Of a stretch of DNA of 40,727 nt, positions 32,051 to 39,188 are shown piece after piece. The DNA comes from an uncultured Acetatifactor sp. GTDB lineage: Bacteria; Bacillota; Clostridia; Lachnospirales; Lachnospiraceae. The stretch spans positions 1 to 40,727 of the forward strand of contig CAJUGL010000032.1 of the NCBI GenBank assembly GCA_910586515.1, given 5' to 3'. Position 1 is the first letter of the stretch. Each line of letters starts with the position of its first letter. Position numbers and translations under genes: made by a program. The notes below the pieces were generated by a model. That model was not told where the DNA came from. It saw only the letters and a list, made by a program, of their open reading frames with translations, and searched no databases.

Positions 32051-32081
32051 GTGTAGAAAAACAGATATTGTTCACAGTAAC

Positions 32082-32116
32082 AAAAAACACCCTCAGGGCG
32101 GCGAGGGTGTTTTTTG
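32082..32116. terminator. Bidirectional terminator between the TPM gene and rpsT
   Basis: AACACCCTC (32086-32094), an 8-nt loop, GAGGGTGTT (32103-32111), flanked by an A-run on the left and a T-run on the right, so it serves both strands. Confidence 0.9.
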
Positions 32117-32156
32117 ATGAATTTATCGGATCTATCGATTCAATCTCGTTTACTGC

Positions 32157-32420
32157 TTAGGCCATCTCGTTTACGGCTTTGCTGATGCGGGAAACTTTGT
32201 GGGCAACGTTATTCTTATGATAAACGCCCTTGCTTCCAGCCATTTCAATCACCTTGGTGGCAGCAGCCAGCTCTGTCTTTGCGGCAGCCTTGTCACCGGC
32301 GGCAATAGTGGAATATACCTTTTTGATGGCAGTCTTTACACGGGATCTGATCGCCTTGTTTCTATCTGCCTTTGTGCGGTTTACCAGAATTCTTTTCTTT
32401 GCGGATTTAATGTTAGCCAA
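32157..32420 (-). CDS. rpsT: 30S ribosomal protein S20
   Basis: 87 residues. S20 is a small basic helical protein that binds 16S rRNA in the 30S subunit. The N-terminus (M)ANIKSAKKRILVNRTKADRN and KGVYHKNNVAHKVSRI near the C-terminus are diagnostic. The start is TTG at 32420: GGAGGTG lies 6 nt upstream, and bacterial S20 begins ANIKSAKKR. An upstream TTG in frame would put the ribosome binding site inside the gene. A TTG start on S20 is common and is linked to autogenous control in E. coli. It is divergent from gpr, as in other spore formers. Confidence 0.97.
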   Translation of the reverse strand: MANIKSAKKRILVNRTKADRNKAIRSRVKTAIKKVYSTIAAGDKAAAKTELAAATKVIEMAGSKGVYHKNNVAHKVSRISKAVNEMA

Positions 32421-32508
32421 GTCATACACCTCCAATTGTATACTATAATTTGTTTGTTAAGGTTTCACCTTGGCCAGACACGGAGGGCTAAGATGAACAC
32501 ATAAAGAT

Positions 32509-32537
32509 AGTTTAGTAAATAATAGAAGCTTTGTCAA
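32509..32537 (-). promoter_or_regulatory. rpsT promoter
   Basis: On the minus strand a perfect TTGACA (32537-32532), 17 bp, TAAACT (32514-32509). The leader to the TTG start is about 80 nt and can form a small AAGGT-GAA-ACCTT hairpin. Confidence 0.8.
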
Positions 32538-32635
32538 GACATAATCCGAGAAAATTTGAACAAAATAGTAACAATATGTAACAGTATATGCCGAAGCAGG
32601 GGCAATGTCACAGTATACGGAGGAGCGTGGATAAA

Positions 32636-33580
32636 ATGCAGAGCAGCGGAAATTTTCAAATGAGGACAGACCTGGCGCTGGAGGCCAGGGAGAGCATCAG
32701 CGAGGCGGAGAGCGAGCTGCGCGGTGTGCGGGTGGAGGAATACTACCATGAGGAAGACGACATACGTGTCACAAAAGTGATGGTTGACACTAAAAACGCG
32801 GCAAAGGCCATGGGAAAGCCTGTGGGAATCTATGTGACCATGGAGGCGCCGGCCATGGTTGAGCCGGATGAGGATTATCACAGGGAAATTTCCTGCAGAC
32901 TGGCGGAGGAGATTTTGGATTTGCTGCCGGGAGCAGACAGCGAACAATCCGTTTTGGTTGTGGGACTGGGCAACAGGGAAGTGACGGCGGACGCGCTGGG
33001 GCCTCAGGTAGTGGACAATCTGTTTATCACCCGGCATATTGTGAAGGAGTACGGAAAAGCCGCCTATAGCTGCGACAAGATGAATCAGATCAGCGCCCTT
33101 GAGCCGGGCGTTATGGCAAAGACCGGCATGGAGACGGCGGAGATTGTCAAGGGCGTGGTGGCGGAGACAGAGCCGGATGCGCTCATTGTCATAGACGCGC
33201 TTGCGGCGCGCAGCACGAAAAGGCTCAATCGGACAATCCAGATTACCAATACCGGCATACAGCCCGGTTCCGGGGTGGGCAACCACAGAAATGCGCTGAC
33301 GGAGGAAAGTCTGGGTGTTCCCGTGATTGCCATCGGTATCCCGACAGTGGTGGATGCGGCTACGATTGTGTGGGATGCCCTGGAGAAGCTGCTTGGGGAA
33401 GACAGCGATTTTGCCGGAGCGAGATACAGAGAGCGGCAGCAGTTGAATTTTGCGGAGCTGAACAATATGTATATGACGGGTAAGGACATTGACGCCGTCA
33501 TAAAAAGAGTCAGCTTTACCGTGTCGGAGGGAATCAATATCGCTATCGGAGAGACTTTTGCGGACAGACAGACCACATAA
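32636..33580 (+). CDS. gpr: Germination protease GPR
   Basis: 314 residues from ATG 32636, which follows GGAGGAG by about 10 nt; an ATG at 32588 in frame has no such site. GPR degrades small acid-soluble spore proteins during germination. The family motifs are present: RTDLALEARE at about 9-18, VVGLGNREVTADALGP, SALEPGVMAKTGMET, VIDALAARS, PGSGVGNHR. The enzyme is made as a zymogen and trimmed near the RTDLA motif; with this start the propeptide is only about 8 residues (MQSSGNFQ), shorter than the 15 or so in Bacillus. It is made in the forespore, but I found no clear sigma-F or sigma-G promoter. spoIIP follows. Confidence 0.96.
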   Translation: MQSSGNFQMRTDLALEARESISEAESELRGVRVEEYYHEEDDIRVTKVMVDTKNAAKAMGKPVGIYVTMEAPAMVEPDEDYHREISCRLAEEILDLLPGADSEQSVLVVGLGNREVTADALGPQVVDNLFITRHIVKEYGKAAYSCDKMNQISALEPGVMAKTGMETAEIVKGVVAETEPDALIVIDALAARSTKRLNRTIQITNTGIQPGSGVGNHRNALTEESLGVPVIAIGIPTVVDAATIVWDALEKLLGEDSDFAGARYRERQQLNFAELNNMYMTGKDIDAVIKRVSFTVSEGINIAIGETFADRQTT

Positions 33581-33613
33581 GCCTATTCATGGAACGGCGC
33601 AGACGGGCATATA

Positions 33614-34981
33614 TTGAATAGGGCGCCGGCGTCTCCCGGGGAGTGTCGGTGGTGGGAAAGGAAGTGCGTTGCCGTAAAAAAGAAATTCTTTGGGGATAAG
33701 TTGACAAAGCGGCTGCTGGCGCTGGCGCTGGTTATTCTCGGCCTGCAGGCCGTCGCCAAGAGCTGCGGAGCCGCCGTTTCCGGCGCGGTGGAAAAACAGG
33801 ACACTATAGGGAAAGCCATGCTGAAGAGTCTGGCGGACGGAGCGCAGGAGAAGATTTGCGCCCAGTTCGTTCCCAGTCTGGTTTTTGCCGCCGGTGGAGG
33901 CAGCAAAAGCGATTGGCTGCTGCAGGAACAAATCGACACAATGATTCCGTATTACGGATACCTTACCCGGGACGGGGAACGGGAGGAAGATGATGAAATG
34001 ACGGATTTTCGAACCATTCTGCTGGCGGAAGCTCAGGAGGGGACGGAAGCCGAGGAAAGCCTGGCGGAAAGTACGGACATTCAGGACATACCGGACAGAA
34101 AAGAAAATCCTTCCGATGAGCCTTCAGGGGAGACATTGGGAGACCTGCTGCAGGCGGAAAACGAGGCGGCGCTGCAGGCGAGGCAGGTATCCTCCTTTAT
34201 TCCCCATGGAAAGCAGAATCAGGTGGACCTGGGACCTTTAAAAAACTACGAAACATTGATTCAGCAGTTTTATACCGTGGATGCCAATACTACGGCCGGC
34301 AGCGATCGGCTGAATGTGGAAAAGCTGCTGGGGGAGGACATGCGGATCCCGGGGGACGGTTCGGGGCCGCAGATATTGATCTATCATACCCATTCCCAGG
34401 AGAGTTTTGCCGATTCTGTTCCCGGGGATGCGTCCACCACGATATTGGGCGTGGGAGAACGGCTGAAAAATATTCTCACGGAAACCTACGGCTATGAAGT
34501 GATTCATCATCTCGGACAATACGATATTGATTCCAGGGATGATTCTTATTCGGCGGCGTTGGGGGACATAGAGCAGATTCTGCGGGATTATCCCAGCATA
34601 CAGGTAGTGATCGACCTACATAGAGACGAGATGCCCGAGACCACAAGGCTGGTTATGGATCTGGACGGCAGACCTACCGCGAGATTTATGTTTTTCAACG
34701 GTCTGTCACACACAAAGAAGACAGGCAACATAGCCTATTTGTACAATGAAAATCTGGACAGCAATCTGGCCTTTTCTTTTCAGATGCAGATGAAGGCAGT
34801 GGAATATTATCCCGGCCTTACCCGGAAAATTTATCTCAAGGGTTACCGATATAATATGCATCTTAAACCCAGGTGTCTCCTGGTTGAACTGGGCGCGCAG
34901 AACAATACCGTGGAGGAGGCGATGAATGCCTGCGATCCTCTGGCTCATATCCTGAGTATGGTGCTTTCCGGAGAAGAGTAG
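33614..34981 (+). CDS. spoIIP: Stage II sporulation protein P
   Basis: 455 residues as drawn. SpoIIP is a membrane-anchored amidase/endopeptidase that with SpoIID and SpoIIM removes septal peptidoglycan and drives engulfment. The catalytic motifs are IYHTHSQESF (about 256-265) and VVIDLHRDE (about 331-339); YDIDSRDDSY lies between. One TM anchor lies at about 34-48, followed by an acidic, low-complexity linker (about 120-190). The start is unclear: no ATG or GTG occurs in frame before the TM segment. TTG 33614 has no ribosome binding site; AAAGGAAG at 33657-33664 precedes a GTT codon; TTG 33701 would cut into the basic segment. It ends next to a hairpin repeat. Confidence 0.93.
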   Translation: MNRAPASPGECRWWERKCVAVKKKFFGDKLTKRLLALALVILGLQAVAKSCGAAVSGAVEKQDTIGKAMLKSLADGAQEKICAQFVPSLVFAAGGGSKSDWLLQEQIDTMIPYYGYLTRDGEREEDDEMTDFRTILLAEAQEGTEAEESLAESTDIQDIPDRKENPSDEPSGETLGDLLQAENEAALQARQVSSFIPHGKQNQVDLGPLKNYETLIQQFYTVDANTTAGSDRLNVEKLLGEDMRIPGDGSGPQILIYHTHSQESFADSVPGDASTTILGVGERLKNILTETYGYEVIHHLGQYDIDSRDDSYSAALGDIEQILRDYPSIQVVIDLHRDEMPETTRLVMDLDGRPTARFMFFNGLSHTKKTGNIAYLYNENLDSNLAFSFQMQMKAVEYYPGLTRKIYLKGYRYNMHLKPRCLLVELGAQNNTVEEAMNACDPLAHILSMVLSGEE

Positions 34982-35005
34982 CAGTTCAGCGTCCTGTCTG
35001 AACTG
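34982..35005. repeat. Dispersed hairpin element, copy B, bracketed by a 12-bp direct repeat
   Basis: CAGTTCAG, loop CGTCCTGT, CTGAACTG: a perfect 8-bp stem, same design as 22858-22885. The 12-mer TTCCGGAGAAGA occurs on both sides, at 34966-34977 (in the spoIIP C-terminus) and 35006-35017. The hairpin abuts the spoIIP stop codon. It may also act in termination, but no T-tract follows. Confidence 0.65.
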
Positions 35006-35030
35006 TTCCGGAGAAGAATTTATCTGTGTA

Positions 35031-35059
35031 TGGACAATTGGAAGTAATTCTGATACAAT
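35031..35059 (+). promoter_or_regulatory. lepA promoter
   Basis: TGGACA at 35031-35036, 17 bp, TACAAT at 35054-35059, 35 bp before the lepA start. Confidence 0.6.
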
Positions 35060-35093
35060 CTACTTACTTTAATGTAAGGAAGAGGAAAAAGGA

Positions 35094-36917
35094 ATGGAAT
35101 CTGCAAAGAATATCGAACAGTCCAGAATCCGGAATTTCTGCATTGTCGCCCATATAGACCATGGAAAATCCACGCTGGCGGACCGGATTATTGAGCATAC
35201 GGGCCTTCTGACCAACAGGGAGATGCAGGCCCAGGTACTGGACAATATGGATCTGGAGCGGGAGAGGGGCATTACCATCAAGGCCCAGTCCGTGCGCACC
35301 GTGTACAAGGCCAGGGACGGGGAAGAGTATATTCTGAATCTTATCGATACGCCGGGCCATGTGGACTTTAATTATGAAGTAAGCCGTTCCCTTGCCGCCT
35401 GCGACGGAGCGATTCTTGTGGTGGACGCGGCCCAGGGAATTGAGGCCCAGACACTGGCCAATGTCTACCTGGCCCTGGATCATGATCTGGACGTGATCCC
35501 GGTGATCAATAAGATAGACCTGCCCAGTGCGGAGCCGGAACGTGTGATCGAGGAGATTGAGGATGTCATAGGCCTGGAGGCCCATGACGCTCCCCTGATT
35601 TCCGCCAAAAACGGTTTGGGCATCGAGGATGTGCTGGAGCAGATCGTGAAGAAAATTCCGGCCCCCAAGGGGGATCCGAAAGCCCCGCTGCAGGCCCTGA
35701 TTTTTGACTCCCTGTATGATCCCTACAAAGGGGTTATTATCTTCTGCCGGATTATGGAAGGGACCGTCAGCAGGGGAACCATGATTCGGATGATGGCTAC
35801 CGGAGCGAAGGAAGAAGTAGTGGAGGTGGGCTGTTTCGGCGCAGGCCGTTTTATTCCCTGTGAGGAGCTGTCCGCCGGAATGGTGGGTTATATCACGGCT
35901 TCCATCAAAAATGTAAAGGATACCGCGGTGGGGGACACGGTGACGGACGACCGCAATCCTTGTAAGCAGCCGCTGCCCGGATACAAAAAGGTGCAGTCCA
36001 TGGTTTACTGCGGTTTTTATCCCGCGGACGGGGCAAAGTATCCGGATCTGCGGGACGCGTTGGAAAAGCTCCAGCTCAATGATGCGGCTCTGCAGTATGA
36101 GCCGGAGACCTCTGTGGCTTTGGGTTTCGGATTCCGCTGCGGGTTCCTGGGACTGCTGCATCTGGAGGTGATCCAGGAGAGACTGGAGCGGGAGTACAAT
36201 CTGGATCTGGTGGCTACGGCTCCGGGCGTTGTGTACAAGGTGTACAAGACCAACGGGGAGGTCATTGAGCTGACCAATCCTTCCAATCTGCCGGATCCCT
36301 CCACCATCGAGCATATGGAGGAGCCTGTGGTCAGCGCGGAGATTATGGTCACCAGTGAATTTATCGGCTCAATCATGGAATTGTGCCAGGAGCGCCGGGG
36401 CAGGTATCTGGGGATGGAGTACATGGAGGCCAGCCGGGCGCTGCTGAAATATGAGCTTCCTCTGAACGAGATCATTTACGACTTTTTTGACGCGCTGAAA
36501 TCCCGTTCCAGGGGTTATGCGTCCTTTGACTATGATATGAAGGGGTATGAGGAGTCTAGGCTGGTAAAACTGGATATTCTGATCAACCGGGAGGAAGTGG
36601 ACGCTCTGTCGTTTATCGTCCATGCGGATTCGGCCTATGAGAGGGGCAGAAGGATGTGCGAAAAGCTGAAGGAGGAGATACCCAGGCATCTGTTTGAGAT
36701 TCCCATCCAGGCGGCCGTGGGCGGCAAGGTTATCGCCCGGGAGACGGTGAAGGCCATGCGCAAGGATGTGTTGGCAAAATGTTACGGCGGCGATATCACC
36801 CGGAAGAAAAAGCTTCTGGAGAAGCAGAAGGAAGGGAAAAAGCGCATGCGCCAGATCGGCAATGTGGAGATTCCCCAGAAAGCCTTCCTCAGCGTGCTGA
36901 AGCTGGACGAGGATTGA
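35094..36917 (+). CDS. lepA: Elongation factor 4 (LepA GTPase)
   Basis: 607 residues, a ribosome-binding translational GTPase. G1 is AHIDHGKST (about 19-27), the switch region ERERGITIKAQ, G3 DTPGHVDF and G4 NKIDLP. The LepA-specific C-terminal domain ends with YGGDITRKKKLLEKQKEGKK and RMRQIGNVEIPQKAF. Length and motifs match the family. AAGGAAGAGG and AAAAAGGA precede ATG 35094. Its position after gpr-spoIIP and before hemW is the arrangement of B. subtilis and many clostridia. Confidence 0.98.
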   Translation: MESAKNIEQSRIRNFCIVAHIDHGKSTLADRIIEHTGLLTNREMQAQVLDNMDLERERGITIKAQSVRTVYKARDGEEYILNLIDTPGHVDFNYEVSRSLAACDGAILVVDAAQGIEAQTLANVYLALDHDLDVIPVINKIDLPSAEPERVIEEIEDVIGLEAHDAPLISAKNGLGIEDVLEQIVKKIPAPKGDPKAPLQALIFDSLYDPYKGVIIFCRIMEGTVSRGTMIRMMATGAKEEVVEVGCFGAGRFIPCEELSAGMVGYITASIKNVKDTAVGDTVTDDRNPCKQPLPGYKKVQSMVYCGFYPADGAKYPDLRDALEKLQLNDAALQYEPETSVALGFGFRCGFLGLLHLEVIQERLEREYNLDLVATAPGVVYKVYKTNGEVIELTNPSNLPDPSTIEHMEEPVVSAEIMVTSEFIGSIMELCQERRGRYLGMEYMEASRALLKYELPLNEIIYDFFDALKSRSRGYASFDYDMKGYEESRLVKLDILINREEVDALSFIVHADSAYERGRRMCEKLKEEIPRHLFEIPIQAAVGGKVIARETVKAMRKDVLAKCYGGDITRKKKLLEKQKEGKKRMRQIGNVEIPQKAFLSVLKLDED

Positions 36918-36988
36918 GGGAAGCCGGACGGAAACGCTTCGGCGCTGAGCGCAACACTTTTGGGAAAAGGATAGGGGGTAAAAGTCAA

Positions 36989-38275
36989 TTGTCGGATAAA
37001 AAAGAGCTGGAATTATATTTTCATATTCCCTTCTGTGTCAGGAAATGTTTTTACTGTGATTTTCTGTCCGCTCCCGGAGATGAGAAAACAAAGAAAAGAT
37101 ATATGGAGGCGCTTCTCACGGAAACCGTGGGGAGCGCTTTCCAATATGAAGCATACAGGGTGGTCAGTGTGTTTATCGGCGGGGGAACGCCCTCAGCAGT
37201 GCCGCCGGCCTGTATCGGAGAGCTGATGGCAGCGGTCAGGGGCAGTTACGACATGGCGGAAGATGCGGAAGTGACCATTGAGGTGAACCCGGGGACCGTA
37301 TCCGGGGAGGGATTTAGGGTATTCCGGGAGGCAGGCATCAACCGCTTAAGCATCGGTCTGCAGTCCGGGGATGACAGGGAGCTTGCCGCCATAGGCAGAA
37401 TCCATACCTGGGCACAGTTTCAGGAGACCTTCCGGAAGGCAAGACAGGCGGGCTTTGCCAATATCAATGTGGATATCATGAGCGCCCTGCCTGGCCAGAC
37501 GCTTTCCGAATACAGGAATACCCTGGAGAAGGTCCTCTCCCTGGAGCCGCCGCCGGAGCATATTTCTGCCTACAGTCTGATTCTGGAGGAGGGGACGCTT
37601 CTTTACCGGCAGCATGAGAGCGGGGAACTGGAGCTGCCGGATGAGGACACGGACAGGGAGATGTACCAGGAGACAAAGCGCATTCTGGAGAGTCATGGCT
37701 ATAAACGATATGAAATATCCAATTATGCGAAAAAAGGATACAGATGCCGTCACAACTGCGGATACTGGCAGAGAAAAAATTATGCGGGTTTCGGCATCGG
37801 GGCGGCCTCCCTGGTGGAGAACGTTCGTTTCCGCAACGGCGCCGGGCTGAAAGATTATCTTGAGAATCCTCTGGGATGCAGGGAGGATGTGCAGGAGCTG
37901 AGCCGTGGGGAACAGATGGAGGAGTTTATGTTTCTGGGGCTGAGGATGACGGAAGGCGTGGAAAGCGGCGCATTCCGGAGACAGTTCGGGTGTGCCATGG
38001 AGGAGGTGTACGGGGAAGTAATCCGGAAGAATCAGGAGGATGGGCTGCTGCAGTATCTTACCGGAGAAGAGGAGAATCCGGCCAGGGGAACCCCGGCTGT
38101 GTGCGGCATGGAAAGGGAGTCTTCTGGGGAGAATGGCTGCCGGGAAGCTCCGGCTGTGTGCGGCATGGAAAGGGAGTTCTCTGGGGAGAATGCGCCGGGG
38201 GATACCCTGCGGCTGGCTCTGACAGACAGGGGATTGGACGTCAGCAACTATGTGATGGCTCAGTTTCTGAACTGA
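36989..38275 (+). CDS. hemW: HemW-type radical SAM protein (coproporphyrinogen III oxidase-like) with a C-terminal insertion
   Basis: 428 residues from TTG 36989 (MSDKKELELYFHIPFCVRKC). The frame is open upstream through lepA, but GGGGG lies 10-12 nt before this TTG and the family begins with this sequence. The radical SAM cluster CxxxCxxC is C16, C20, C23. GGGTPS, EVNPGTV, RLSIGLQSGDD, ISAYSLILEEGT and HNCGYWQRKNYAGFGIGA are typical of HemW, a heme chaperone rather than a true oxidase. The usual length is about 380. The excess comes largely from a repeated segment at about residues 368-405, encoded by a 57-bp imperfect tandem duplication. It probably shares the lepA transcript. Confidence 0.93.
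   Translation: MSDKKELELYFHIPFCVRKCFYCDFLSAPGDEKTKKRYMEALLTETVGSAFQYEAYRVVSVFIGGGTPSAVPPACIGELMAAVRGSYDMAEDAEVTIEVNPGTVSGEGFRVFREAGINRLSIGLQSGDDRELAAIGRIHTWAQFQETFRKARQAGFANINVDIMSALPGQTLSEYRNTLEKVLSLEPPPEHISAYSLILEEGTLLYRQHESGELELPDEDTDREMYQETKRILESHGYKRYEISNYAKKGYRCRHNCGYWQRKNYAGFGIGAASLVENVRFRNGAGLKDYLENPLGCREDVQELSRGEQMEEFMFLGLRMTEGVESGAFRRQFGCAMEEVYGEVIRKNQEDGLLQYLTGEEENPARGTPAVCGMERESSGENGCREAPAVCGMEREFSGENAPGDTLRLALTDRGLDVSNYVMAQFLN
38093..38194 (+). repeat. 57-bp-period in-frame tandem duplication inside hemW
   Basis: The sequence starting CCGGCTGTGTGCGGCATGG occurs at 38093 and again at 38150. Over 43 nt, 41 bases agree. The period of 57 bp is 19 codons, so the frame is kept; both units encode AVCGMERE-(S/F)-SGEN. 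Confidence 0.85.
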
Positions 38276-38289
38276 CGGAAGGGAAAGCA

Positions 38290-38351
38290 TTGACAGGTTC
38301 GTCTGTTTATGCTATTATGAAGTTGACTTCATGTGAAGTATACTTCATAAT
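38290..38351 (+). promoter_or_regulatory. Overlapping tandem promoters with two palindromic operators
   Basis: P1: TTGACA 38290-38295, 17 bp, TATTAT 38313-38318. P2: TTGACT 38323-38328, 17 bp, CATAAT 38346-38351. Two 12-bp palindromes, GAAGTTGACTTC (38319-38330) and GAAGTATACTTC (38335-38346), cover the P1 start region and the P2 -35 and spacer. They are 16 bp apart centre to centre, about one and a half helical turns. The XRE protein encoded just downstream is the likely ligand. Confidence 0.7.
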
Positions 38352-38411
38352 GCTTTCATGAGAGAGGGACGGAAGCAGTCGGAACGGCAGGGAGAATCAA
38401 AGGGGATAAAG

Positions 38412-38642
38412 ATGAAGAACAGAGTAAAAGAACTGCGTACAGAGGCGGGTCTGACTCAGCAGCAGCTGGCGGACAGAGTGCATGTTTCCGCCAGAACCAT
38501 TATTTCCGTAGAGAAAGGGCAGTATAAGCCGTCTCTGATGCTGGCCTACCGAATGGCGCAGGTATTTCACACCACCATAGAGGAGCTCTGTTGTCTGGAA
38601 GAGAATAAACGGGAGGAGGACGAAGCATATGGGAGATGGTAA
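38412..38642 (+). CDS. XRE-family transcriptional regulator (small HTH protein)
   Basis: 76 residues from ATG 38412, with AGGGG 7 nt upstream. Nearly the whole protein is a Cro/C1-type helix-turn-helix: MKNRVKELRTEAGLTQQQLA followed by VHVSARTIISVEKGQYKPS. This subgroup often sits before a gene for a small membrane protein, as here, and the two overlap by 14 nt. The twin palindromes in the promoter suggest autoregulation by a dimer pair. The pair lies between hemW and sigK, where B. subtilis and many clostridia have hrcA-grpE-dnaK after hemW. Confidence 0.92.
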   Translation: MKNRVKELRTEAGLTQQQLADRVHVSARTIISVEKGQYKPSLMLAYRMAQVFHTTIEELCCLEENKREEDEAYGRW

Positions 38643-39084
38643 AAACGCAACTTACAGCGGTAAAATCAAACGGCGGATCCGTATTCAGTACCTGGTTCTG
38701 GCGGCCATGCTGGTATATATGCCTGTAGTCGTGGAACTGGGGGGCGGCGATTCCCGGATTATGACTGATCTGGCCCGGAATTTCAGCAGGTTGGTTTATT
38801 TCGGCGGTCTGGCTTATATGATCGCCGGAATTCTGCGAAACAAAAAAGTGTTGGGCAGCAGTATCCTGCTGAAAGAACAGATGAGGGAGGAACAGGACGA
38901 AAGGAATCAATATCTCCACGATAAGAGCGGAGGCTTGGTGATGGATATTCTCCTGGTTTCACTGCTGTTTTTTACGTGGACAGCTTCCCTGTTCCACATG
39001 GCGGTGTTTTATACAGCCTTTGCCGTTTTGGCACTGGCGGCAGGATTGAAGGCCCTGTTTTACTATATTTACAGCCACAGATGA
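38629..39084 (+). CDS. Four-TM membrane protein paired with the XRE regulator
   Basis: 151 residues. Hydrophobic segments at about 19-36, 53-69, 104-121 and 124-146, with a charged cytoplasmic loop (LLKEQMREEQDERNQYLHDKSG) in the middle. This loop, with its EERxxxIxxKSG-like pattern, is what I recall from small membrane proteins next to HTH regulators (DUF2178/DUF6442-like). GGAGGAGG lies upstream, inside the XRE gene, and the genes overlap by 14 nt. The function of such pairs is unknown; the membrane protein may modulate the regulator. Confidence 0.8.
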   Translation: MGDGKNATYSGKIKRRIRIQYLVLAAMLVYMPVVVELGGGDSRIMTDLARNFSRLVYFGGLAYMIAGILRNKKVLGSSILLKEQMREEQDERNQYLHDKSGGLVMDILLVSLLFFTWTASLFHMAVFYTAFAVLALAAGLKALFYYIYSHR

Positions 39085-39138
39085 AAACAGGCTTTATACA
39101 GTGAGTATATTTTGAAACTTTTGAAACACAACCCAGGA

Positions 39139-39166
39139 ACCATGGATGAGCCGGAGACATAAACTA
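39139..39166 (+). promoter_or_regulatory. Possible sigma-K/sigma-E promoter of sigK
   Basis: CATAAACTA at 39158-39166 fits the mother-cell -10 CATANNNTA, and ACC at 39139-39141 lies 16 bp upstream as in sigma-K promoters. It ends 22 bp before the start codon. Confidence 0.4.
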
Positions 39167-39188
39167 TGTTAAGAGTAATCCGTGGGGG

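Noticed and set aside
32540..32635. Sigma-G or sigma-F promoter before gpr
   Set aside because: Several A/T-rich GTATA and CAnnnTA-like pieces occur, but none has proper spacing, so I did not call one.
36779..36988. N-terminal extension of HemW into lepA
   Set aside because: It is a frame shadow of lepA; the HemW family start is at TTG 36989.
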